Positions 8,527-15,837 of a DNA stretch of 64,000 nucleotides are shown here, piece by piece (position 1 is the stretch's first letter; each line of letters begins with the position of its first letter). The notes beneath the pieces are model-generated. The model was not told where the DNA came from and did no database searches. It saw nothing but the letters and a program-made list of their open reading frames with translations. A program made the translations under genes and the position numbers. Origin of the DNA: Pedobacter arcticus A12 (GTDB lineage: Bacteria > Bacteroidota > Bacteroidia > Sphingobacteriales > Sphingobacteriaceae); NCBI RefSeq assembly GCF_000302595.1, contig NZ_JH947128.1, positions 310,001 through 374,000 on the forward strand. The letters are read 5' to 3'.

Positions 8527-8880
8527 ATGTTAGCAGATAATACTCAAACACAAATGAGGAAAGGTATTTTAGAATACTGTATCCTCACCATTATATCGCG
8601 GGGAGAAATCTACGCATCAGATATTATAGGAGAACTAAAAGAAGCAAGACTATTGATTGTGGAAGGCACTCTGTATCCGCTCCTTACTCGTTTAAAAAAT
8701 AACGGCTTGTTGGTTTACAATTGGCAGGAGTCTACTTCTGGACCACCACGTAAATATTATGAGCTGTCTGAAAGTGGCAAAGAAGTTCTTTTAAGGCTAG
8801 ACCAAACCTGGCAAGATTTAGCCTACGCAGTACAAACCACCATTAGCAAAAGAGATTTATCATCACAAAAAAAAGACTAA
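8527..8880 (+). CDS. PadR-family transcriptional regulator
   Basis: 117 residues forming a winged helix: MRKGILEYCILTIISRGEIYASDIIGELKE, then the recognition part VEGTLYPLLTRLKNNGLL and wing GPPRKYYELSESGKEVL. PadR proteins are usually repressors of neighbouring membrane-stress or efflux genes. The stop codon is 4 bases before the PspC gene, so the two form one operon, a pairing common in Bacteroidota. The palindrome upstream suggests autoregulation. An internal ATG (residue 10) is a possible alternative start given the very short distance to the promoter. Confidence 0.93.
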   Translation: MLADNTQTQMRKGILEYCILTIISRGEIYASDIIGELKEARLLIVEGTLYPLLTRLKNNGLLVYNWQESTSGPPRKYYELSESGKEVLLRLDQTWQDLAYAVQTTISKRDLSSQKKD

Positions 8881-8884
8881 AGTC

Positions 8885-10528
8885 ATGAATAAAACCATCA
8901 TCATAAACATATCTGGTGTAATCTTTCATATAGAAGAGGATGCCTACCAGCTTTTGAAAAGCTATATGGACGACATCAAACGACATTTCGCAAGCTATAA
9001 AGACAGTTTCGAAATTGTAAGCGATATAGAAAGCAGAGTTGCCGAAATGTTTTCTGAACAATTATTGGCAGACAAGAAGCAAGTGATTGTGATTACAGAT
9101 GTTACCGAAGTAACTACAAGAATGGGAAAGCCTGCTGATTTTGAAACGGAGGAAGACAATGAAAATGCAAGCAATCACGAGCCGGCAACATCCACAAAAA
9201 AGCTTTTTAGAGATACAGAAGACCGGTTTATAGGTGGCGTTTGTTCCGGCATTGGGCATTACTTCGGTATCGAAGCAAAATGGGTGCGTGTTTCCTTTAT
9301 CGTATTACTGATTTTTTTCGGATTTAGTATTCTGCCTTATATATTGTTCTGGATTGTAATGCCAAGAGCGATAACCCGAGCAGAGAAAATGGAGATGAAA
9401 GGTGAAAAAATCAACTTACAGTCTTTCCAAAAAAACATTGAAGAAGAATTGAATGCTGTAAAAGAAAACTTTAAAAACGCAAGAAAAAATGCCCCAACAA
9501 TCGAAAAGATTATCGCTTTTATTAAAGAAGTTGTTGATAAACTAATCTCGATTTTAGGAATAACTGGTAAACTGGCAATCAAGTTCTTTGCAATTGTGAT
9601 TATGTTTATTTTAGGAGCGCTACTAACCGTAGCATTCGTTTTTCTAATGATTTTTTTAGGCTACATAGGTAGTGCAGAAGTTGAAACCATGTTTCCTTTA
9701 AATATGATAAACGAAGGATTACGACCAATTTTACTGACTTGTGCTTTTTTAGTTGCTGTTATTCCTTTAATATCACTGATATTTATTTTGTTACGGGTGG
9801 TTTTCAATAGTAGAACAATATCTAGAAATATCACTTTGGGCTTAGCTGCAATATGGATTTTAGCAGTCGCCACCGGAACTTTCTTTATTGCAAAAATCTC
9901 TACAGACTTTAAGCAAGAAGCAAGCTATAGCGAAACCATAAATTTGAAGCCAAATGCCACTAACATCTATATTCTAAGGTTGGGAGATGAGCGCACAATT
10001 CAAGAAAATTTTTATGATGATAGCACCAGTAACCGAATAATAAAAATTACTGGAAGCGATGCCGATTTTGACACGCCGGATGATTTAGATTTTGATTTGA
10101 AAGTAGCGGACGGTGACTTGCCTATGCTATCTAAAACTTACGCCGCCCGTGGACGCAATTTTAAGCAAGCTTTACAAAATGCGCACAAGATTAATTACTA
10201 TTACCACCAACAAGATTCTGTTTTAACGTTCGACTACCATTATGGTTTAAAAGATAGAAGCTTATGGAGAAGTCAAAAAGTGGCTATTAAATTGCACATC
10301 CCCATAAACAGTAACTTACTGATAGAAAAAAGATTAGCTAATCGATTTTTTAGCTATGAACTTGACGACTGTATAGATGAAGATGCTAACGATGACAGTT
10401 TAATTGCAATAACGGTTACAAAAGCAGGTTTTTCATGTAAAAAAACTGCCGAAGCAATTAAACATGAAAAGGCAGATAATACTCGTAGAAACGTTAATGA
10501 AGAAGTTAGCGATACGGTTATATTTTAA
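8885..10528 (+). CDS. PspC-domain membrane protein
   Basis: 547 residues. An N-terminal soluble part (~1-95; IIINISGVIFHIEEDAYQLLKSYM) precedes a PspC domain (~100-160; LFRDTEDRFIGGVCSGIGHYFGIEAKWVRV followed by hydrophobic helices). Further membrane helices lie around 225-335, and a C-terminal region (~345-520) with many Asp/Asn residues is probably extracytoplasmic. PspC-type proteins take part in envelope stress responses; the exact role of this Bacteroidota architecture is not established. It is cotranscribed with padR and ends before a bidirectional terminator. Confidence 0.88.
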   Translation: MNKTIIINISGVIFHIEEDAYQLLKSYMDDIKRHFASYKDSFEIVSDIESRVAEMFSEQLLADKKQVIVITDVTEVTTRMGKPADFETEEDNENASNHEPATSTKKLFRDTEDRFIGGVCSGIGHYFGIEAKWVRVSFIVLLIFFGFSILPYILFWIVMPRAITRAEKMEMKGEKINLQSFQKNIEEELNAVKENFKNARKNAPTIEKIIAFIKEVVDKLISILGITGKLAIKFFAIVIMFILGALLTVAFVFLMIFLGYIGSAEVETMFPLNMINEGLRPILLTCAFLVAVIPLISLIFILLRVVFNSRTISRNITLGLAAIWILAVATGTFFIAKISTDFKQEASYSETINLKPNATNIYILRLGDERTIQENFYDDSTSNRIIKITGSDADFDTPDDLDFDLKVADGDLPMLSKTYAARGRNFKQALQNAHKINYYYHQQDSVLTFDYHYGLKDRSLWRSQKVAIKLHIPINSNLLIEKRLANRFFSYELDDCIDEDANDDSLIAITVTKAGFSCKKTAEAIKHEKADNTRRNVNEEVSDTVIF

Positions 10529-10553
10529 TTTCAAATTTCTACAGCTAGCTCAT

Positions 10554-10589
10554 AAAAAAAGCAAGTCGGTTAGACTTGCTTTTTTTTTA
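10554..10589. terminator. bidirectional terminator between pspC and carB
   Basis: AAAAAAAGCAAGTC-ggtta-GACTTGCTTTTTTTTT: a 14-bp stem bordered by A run and T run, so it works for both convergent genes. Confidence 0.85.
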
Positions 10590-10608
10590 TATAGTACAAG
10601 TTTTAGCT

Positions 10609-10636
10609 TTTAACTTTGCACTTTCGACTTTCACCT
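10609..10636. repeat. short degenerate ACTTT tandem run
   Basis: ACTTT recurs three times at 8-9-base spacing (AACTTTGCACTTTCGACTTT) between the terminator and the carB stop codon. It is low-complexity intergenic sequence with no assigned function. Confidence 0.35.
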
Positions 10637-10644
10637 TAACGATA

Positions 10645-13461
10645 TTACTTACTCAAATACATTGATTTCTCTCTAGACAATTGTATAAAGTATGGGTCTT
10701 CTAAATCTTTGATGAAACGGATGGCTTCACCAGTTGATTTCATTTCTGGACCTAACTCTTTCTGAATCTCGGGGAACTTATTGTAAGAGAAAACCGGTTC
10801 TTTAATGGCGTAGCCTTTCAGCTTTCTAACAATGGTAAAATCTTTCAATTTTTTAGTACCCAACATCACCTTTGTAGCAATATTGATGTAAGCAACACCA
10901 TAAGCTTTCGCGATAAAAGGAACCGTACGTGATGCTCTTGGATTAGCCTCAATTACATAAACTACTTCATCTTTAATTGCAAACTGCATATTCATCAGTC
11001 CACGGATATCCAAAGCTTTCGCAATTTTGGTAGTGTAAGCTTCCATCTTAGCAATAACGGCATCAGATAAACTGAAAGTTGGCAACACCGCACTCGAATC
11101 TCCAGAGTGGATTCCGGCAGGCTCAATATGCTCCATTAAACCAATGATATGTACATCATCACCATCAAAAATACAGTCAGATTCTGCTTCTTCTGCCCTA
11201 TCCAAGAAATGGTCAATCAACACGCGGTTTCCTGGCAAATCTCCTAAAAGCTTGACTACTGCTGTTTCTAAATCTTCATCGTTGATCACAATACTCATTC
11301 CTTGTCCGCCTAAAACGTAAGACGGACGAACCAACACCGGGTAACCTACTTCTTTGGCTACCACAATTGCTTCTTCAGCACTTTCGGCAACACCATACTT
11401 TGGGTAAGGAATATCTAACTCTTTCAATAAATCAGAGAAACTTCCTCGGTCTTCGGCCATATCCATATTCTCGAAACTAGTTCCGATAATCTTGATACCT
11501 TTTTCGGCAAGTTTTTCCGCCATTTTTAAAGCAGTTTGCCCACCTAACTGAACAATTACACCTTCTGGTTGCTCTAGGTCGATAATCTCACGCACATGCT
11601 CCCAAAAAACTGGCTCAAAATATAATTTATCAGCCATGTTGAAGTCGGTAGAAACTGTTTCTGGGTTACAGTTGATCATGATTGCTTCGTAACCTTCCTC
11701 GTGTGCGGCAATTAAACCGTGTACACAAGAATAATCGAACTCAATACCTTGCCCAATTCTATTCGGACCCGAGCCTAAAACAATAACTTTCTTTTTATCT
11801 GATGGCTTAGATTCGTTTTCGCCTTCGTAAGTTGAGTAGAAATATGGTGTTTGTGCCGGAAATTCTGCTGCACAAGTATCAACCATTTTATAAACTCTTT
11901 TTATCCCTAATTCTTTTCTTCTATCGTAAACATCATCTTCAGTAACGTTGCCTAAAATCCAAGCAATCTGCACATCAGAAAAACCTTTTTGTTTAATGGT
12001 GTAGAAGAAATCTTTAGGAATATTGTTCAGTGCATAGCGTTTAAGCTCTTGCTCTAAAGCCGTCATTTCCTGAATCTCATTCAAAAACCACTTGTCAATT
12101 TTGGTTACTTTACGGATAGATTCCAAAGGAACACCCATGCGCATTGCATCTTTGATTGCAAACAAGCGGTCCCAACTTGGGTGCTCCAACTTGTGCATGA
12201 TGTCTTCGATATTGCGGTTTTCTTTTCCGTCTGAACCCAAACCTGCTCTGCCAATTTCTAAGGACTGACAAGCTTTTTGTAGTGCTTCAATGAATGAACG
12301 GCCAATTCCCATTACTTCACCTACAGATTTCATCTGTAAACCAAGTTCTGTATTTGCTCCTTTAAATTTATCAAAATTCCAACGAGGGATTTTTACGATA
12401 ACGTAATCTAAAGTAGGCTCAAAATATGCTGATGTTGTTTTTGTAATCTGGTTTTCTAATTCGTCCAGGTTGTAACCGATAGCCAGTTTAGCCGCGATTT
12501 TTGCAATTGGATATCCTGTTGCTTTTGATGCTAAAGCCGATGAACGAGAAACACGTGGATTGATCTCGATAGCGATGATGCTTTCATCTTCCGGATTTAC
12601 CGAAAACTGAACGTTACAGCCTCCAGCAAAATTACCGATCGCTCGCATCATTTTGATAGCTTGGTTACGCATATCTTGATAACAACGATCAGATAATGTC
12701 ATTGCCGGCGCTACGGTAATCGAATCTCCGGTATGGATACCCATTGGGTCAAAGTTTTCGATAGAACAGATGATGATGACGTTATCTTTATTGTCACGCA
12801 ATAGTTCTAACTCGTATTCTTTCCACCCGATAACGGCTTGTTCAACCAAAACCTCATGTGTTGGAGAAGCTGTTAAACCGTGAGAAAGTGCAGCGTCAAA
12901 ATCTTCTTTTTTGTGCACAAAACCACCTCCGTAACCGCCTAATGTATAAGAAGGACGGATTACTAATGGAAAACCAATTTCTTGTGCTGCTTCTTTACCT
13001 TCTAAAAATGAGTTCGCAATTTTAGATTGTGCAACGCCAATACCTATATCAACCATCAACTGACGGAAAGCCTCACGGTTTTCTGTTTTTTCGATTGCTG
13101 CAGTATCAACCCCAATAATTTTTACACCGTATTTTTCCCAAATACCGCGTTCTTCTGCTTCTATTGCTAAGTTTAAAGCGGTTTGACCGCCCATTGTTGG
13201 CAATACTGCATCAATTTGGCGCTCTTTTAAAATCTCTTCTAAAGAAGCTACGGTTAAAGGTTTTAAGTAAATATGGTCTGCAATTACCTCATCTGTCATG
13301 ATGGTTGCAGGGTTGGAATTGATGATGGAAACTTCGATTCCTTCTTCTTTTAATGACAAAGAAGCCTGAGAACCGGCATAATCAAATTCACAAGCCTGAC
13401 CAATGATAATAGGTCCTGAACCGATGATTAAAACTGATTTAATGGAATTATTTTTTGGCAT
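10645..13461 (-). CDS. carB: carbamoyl-phosphate synthase large subunit, lacking the C-terminal MGS domain
   Basis: 938 residues. It makes carbamoyl phosphate from bicarbonate, ammonia (from CarA) and two ATP for pyrimidine and arginine synthesis. Two homologous ATP-grasp halves are visible: the first opens SVLIIGSGPIIIGQACEFDYAGSQ, the second KVIVLGSGPNRIGQGIEFDYSCVH. Both carry the glycine-rich loops (RPSYTLGGYGGG, RPSYVLGGQGMS) and ENINPR-like signatures (IEINPRVSRSSALASKATGYP, IEANPRASRTVPFIAKAYG). E. coli CarB is about 1073 residues; here the protein stops at LSREKSMYLSK just after the second half, so the allosteric MGS-like domain is absent. I believe this length is usual in this clade. 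carA is not in the window. Confidence 0.96.
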   Translation of the reverse strand: MPKNNSIKSVLIIGSGPIIIGQACEFDYAGSQASLSLKEEGIEVSIINSNPATIMTDEVIADHIYLKPLTVASLEEILKERQIDAVLPTMGGQTALNLAIEAEERGIWEKYGVKIIGVDTAAIEKTENREAFRQLMVDIGIGVAQSKIANSFLEGKEAAQEIGFPLVIRPSYTLGGYGGGFVHKKEDFDAALSHGLTASPTHEVLVEQAVIGWKEYELELLRDNKDNVIIICSIENFDPMGIHTGDSITVAPAMTLSDRCYQDMRNQAIKMMRAIGNFAGGCNVQFSVNPEDESIIAIEINPRVSRSSALASKATGYPIAKIAAKLAIGYNLDELENQITKTTSAYFEPTLDYVIVKIPRWNFDKFKGANTELGLQMKSVGEVMGIGRSFIEALQKACQSLEIGRAGLGSDGKENRNIEDIMHKLEHPSWDRLFAIKDAMRMGVPLESIRKVTKIDKWFLNEIQEMTALEQELKRYALNNIPKDFFYTIKQKGFSDVQIAWILGNVTEDDVYDRRKELGIKRVYKMVDTCAAEFPAQTPYFYSTYEGENESKPSDKKKVIVLGSGPNRIGQGIEFDYSCVHGLIAAHEEGYEAIMINCNPETVSTDFNMADKLYFEPVFWEHVREIIDLEQPEGVIVQLGGQTALKMAEKLAEKGIKIIGTSFENMDMAEDRGSFSDLLKELDIPYPKYGVAESAEEAIVVAKEVGYPVLVRPSYVLGGQGMSIVINDEDLETAVVKLLGDLPGNRVLIDHFLDRAEEAESDCIFDGDDVHIIGLMEHIEPAGIHSGDSSAVLPTFSLSDAVIAKMEAYTTKIAKALDIRGLMNMQFAIKDEVVYVIEANPRASRTVPFIAKAYGVAYINIATKVMLGTKKLKDFTIVRKLKGYAIKEPVFSYNKFPEIQKELGPEMKSTGEAIRFIKDLEDPYFIQLSREKSMYLSK

Positions 13462-13504
13462 GGCGTAATTTTAAGGGGATTTTACGCTTTGTGATAAAAC
13501 AAAA

Positions 13505-13526
13505 ATCCCGAATGCTTGTTCGGGAT
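13505..13526 (-). terminator. hairpin with T run upstream of carB
   Basis: On the minus strand ATCCCGAA-caagca-TTCGGGAT followed by TTTTGTTTT. It lies 47 bases past the stop of the TonB-C gene and 44 bases before carB, so it can end the former. A TACCTTTG box at 13535-13528 just ahead of it leaves open that it is the first structure of the carB leader. Confidence 0.65.
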
Positions 13527-13527
13527 G

Positions 13528-13535
13528 CAAAGGTA
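13528..13535 (-). promoter_or_regulatory. -7-like box (TACCTTTG) ahead of carB
   Basis: The minus strand reads TACCTTTG, matching TAnnTTTG. No TTG lies 19-21 bases upstream, so only the -7 element is supported. Confidence 0.3.
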
Positions 13536-13572
13536 GGAAATGTAAACTTTTATTTAGTATATATTTTAGAAT

Positions 13573-14544
13573 TTATTGTTTAAGGCTAAAGAATATTGGG
13601 ACACCGTAATTTACTCTCACAGACTTACCTCTTTGCTTCCCCGGAATCCAATTAGGAGAACTCTTCATTATTCGTAGGGCTTCTGCATCAACAATATAAG
13701 CTGAAACACCCTTTATTACCTTAAAGTTTGCAAGTTCTCCTGTTCTCTCAACTACAAAGGAAAGATATATTCTTCCTTGATTATTATTAGTTTTACGTGA
13801 AGTTATTGAGTAATTCGAATTATTTTGTAAAAATTTCTCGAAATTTTCCTGCCCCCCGGCAAAAATTGGATCTGTTTGTAATTCAGTATAATTTAATATA
13901 ATCCCGTCTGATTGAATAGTTTTACCCTTGATAAATTTGTTCTTGAAATATTCATCTTCATAGTTTTCATTTAGTTCTGCATTATAACTTTTCCAAAGTC
14001 CGGTTTTAAATCCTTTGAGATACTTGCCACTTTCTGTATCTCCATTATTTAGCGTTTTACTGAATCTTCCATTGCCTTTTCCATCCAAAAAGGCATTTCC
14101 CAAGCTATCCACAATTTGCATTATTTTATAGTTCTGAGGCTTATGATTTTCTTTTGTTTTTTTATCTCGTTTTAAAAAAATCCTATGCTCCTTCAAATTG
14201 CCATTAGGGTAAAAAAAATAGGCGTTTCCTTTTAATCCATTTTTGCTAAAATTAAGTATGGTTTGTTTATTTCCATTTTTATTATAACTAATGTATCGTC
14301 CTAAATAATGTAAATTAGGCTTAATACCCTTCATTGTTGCCTCAAATTTTATTTTACCGTTATTATATATTTCAATTATCTTATACTTATTATTTCCATT
14401 TTCGGTAACTGTTTTACTATATAGCGTATCAGTAGTGTTTTTAATTTCACGACTATTAATGTCATAATACGTTATAGTTTGTTTTTTCTGCGCAATGGCA
14501 AATAAGGTTGATAGAGTGAAAATAAGAGTAAATATTTTTTCCAT
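13573..14544 (-). CDS. secreted protein with MORN-like repeats and a C-terminal TonB domain
   Basis: 323 residues. A signal peptide (MEKIFTLIFTLSTLFAIAQ) is followed by several Tyr/Gly-rich strands of the MORN/YwqK type (GRYISYNKNGNKQTILNF, GNAYFFYPNGNLKEHRIF, GKYLKGFKTGLWKSYN). The last ~90 residues form a TonB C-terminal domain (GRIYLSFVVERTGELANFKVIKGVSAYIVDAEALRIMKSSPNWIPGKQRGKSVRVNYGVPIFF). There is no uncleaved membrane anchor or Pro-rich spacer, so it is unlikely to be a classical energy transducer; it is more like the free periplasmic TonB-C proteins frequent in Bacteroidota. Function unknown. Confidence 0.82.
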   Translation of the reverse strand: MEKIFTLIFTLSTLFAIAQKKQTITYYDINSREIKNTTDTLYSKTVTENGNNKYKIIEIYNNGKIKFEATMKGIKPNLHYLGRYISYNKNGNKQTILNFSKNGLKGNAYFFYPNGNLKEHRIFLKRDKKTKENHKPQNYKIMQIVDSLGNAFLDGKGNGRFSKTLNNGDTESGKYLKGFKTGLWKSYNAELNENYEDEYFKNKFIKGKTIQSDGIILNYTELQTDPIFAGGQENFEKFLQNNSNYSITSRKTNNNQGRIYLSFVVERTGELANFKVIKGVSAYIVDAEALRIMKSSPNWIPGKQRGKSVRVNYGVPIFFSLKQ

Positions 14545-14617
14545 GTTTGGGTTTAATAAGTCAATATTAGAAAAATATTTGGAATAATCTTTGCCTAACT
14601 AACCAAAAAACAGAACA

Positions 14618-15142
14618 ATGAAAAAGCAAATTATAGCATTTAGCGCACTTGTAATTTTTATAAGCAGCTGCGCTACAATACAATCTATCGTTAAATCAAC
14701 ATTTCCGTACACTGCAACTTTAATTGTTCCTGCAAACCAAAGCACTGGAAAAAACTATTCGGCAACCAGTCCTGCTAGTAGCTTGGATCAAATTTTTACG
14801 GGGAGCAATTCCAACACCGATCAAATCAGCCAAGTACGGATTAATTCTGCAAAAATAGAAGCGATAAATCCATCGAACCAGAATTTAGGCGTGTTCAAAT
14901 CCGTAAAGGTTTATCTACTAAATGGGAACACCGAAGTGATGGTTGCCTCAAGAAATGACGTTGCTTCCACCGTAGGTAAAAGCTTGGTTTTAGATATCGA
15001 CAATAGTAAGTTTTTAGACAGCTATTTAAAAAACGGACCAGTTAGGATACGCGTAGATTATATTTTACAGAATAACTTAGGTGTAGATTTAAGTATCAAA
15101 GCGAGTTTAGGATTTAACACCAGCCCTAGCACCAGTAACTAA
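14618..15142 (+). CDS. hypothetical lipoprotein
   Basis: 174 residues with a lipoprotein signal (MKKQIIAFSALVIFISSC-A). The mature part is Ser/Asn/Thr-rich and beta-strand-like (YTATLIVPANQSTGKNYS, VRINSAKIEAINPSN, VKVYLLNGNTEVMVASRNDV). I recognise no domain family. It is a stand-alone gene divergent from the TonB-C gene and followed by a 140-bp gap containing the promoter of the next gene. Confidence 0.8.
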   Translation: MKKQIIAFSALVIFISSCATIQSIVKSTFPYTATLIVPANQSTGKNYSATSPASSLDQIFTGSNSNTDQISQVRINSAKIEAINPSNQNLGVFKSVKVYLLNGNTEVMVASRNDVASTVGKSLVLDIDNSKFLDSYLKNGPVRIRVDYILQNNLGVDLSIKASLGFNTSPSTSN

Positions 15143-15201
15143 ACAACAAATTATAGATATAAAAAATAGCCCACTTTCTATTTGCAGGGTGATATTTTTT
15201 A

Positions 15202-15232
15202 TTTGGGTAGGATTGTAAAGCTGTTATATTTG
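15202..15232 (+). promoter_or_regulatory. promoter of the NadR-like kinase gene
   Basis: TTTG (15202-15205), exactly 19 bases, TATATTTG (15225-15232): a full match to the Bacteroidota housekeeping promoter. Transcription would start about 45 bases before the ATG at 15283. Confidence 0.65.
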
Positions 15233-15282
15233 TACTAAATTATTTAAGCAAGCCCGCTTAAATGCGGTGGCGTTAAACATCA

Positions 15283-15813
15283 ATGACGAAAGAATTGATT
15301 AAAATTGCTGTTGTCGGTCCAGAATCTTCAGGAAAATCTACCTTATCTCAGAATTTAGCAAAACACTACCAAACGCAATGGGTCCCAGAGTATTCTCGTT
15401 TTTATTGTGAAAAATTAGATCGAGACGCTACTTTACAAGACGAGCTTAATATGTTTCATGGTCAGCTTGCTTTAGAAAAAGCGGTAGAAAGTATTACAGA
15501 AAAAAACGTTTTAATTTGCGATACCACTGTATTAACTGTGAAAATCTGGTGTGACGAGCTTTTTAAAGAGACGCCAAAATTGGTATTAGATCAATTAAAA
15601 TCACATCCCTACGATTTTTACATTCTACTAAAAAACGATTTGCCTTGGCAGGATGACCCACTACGAAACTTTAAAGGCCGAGGAGATTATTTTATGAATA
15701 TTTGGCGCAAAGAGCTAAAAGCACTAAATGCTTGTTACCAAGAAGTAGGTGGCTTAGCAGACCGAACGGCCAATGCCATTGAAGCCACAGACAATTTCCT
15801 AAAATCCATATAA
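15283..15813 (+). CDS. NadR-like AAA ATPase / putative nicotinamide riboside kinase
   Basis: 176 residues, all one P-loop kinase domain. Walker A is VVGPESSGKSTLSQNLA. Further motifs VPEYSRFYCE, LICDTTVLTVKIW and LLKNDLPWQDDPLRN closely resemble the ribosylnicotinamide kinase part of NadR, without the adenylyltransferase or helix-turn-helix parts. The likely role is phosphorylation of nicotinamide riboside to NMN for NAD salvage. No PnuC transporter gene is adjacent, so the assignment rests on the motifs. The M16 peptidase gene follows after 24 bases and may be cotranscribed. Confidence 0.82.
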   Translation: MTKELIKIAVVGPESSGKSTLSQNLAKHYQTQWVPEYSRFYCEKLDRDATLQDELNMFHGQLALEKAVESITEKNVLICDTTVLTVKIWCDELFKETPKLVLDQLKSHPYDFYILLKNDLPWQDDPLRNFKGRGDYFMNIWRKELKALNACYQEVGGLADRTANAIEATDNFLKSI

Positions 15814-15837
15814 ATTAAATTACATCTCTTATAAAAC

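Noticed and set aside
8078-8551. 157-codon open frame on the minus strand upstream of padR
   Set aside because: It runs through the MITE-like element, extragenic palindromes and the padR promoter, has low-complexity Cys/Phe-rich composition and shows no family resemblance.
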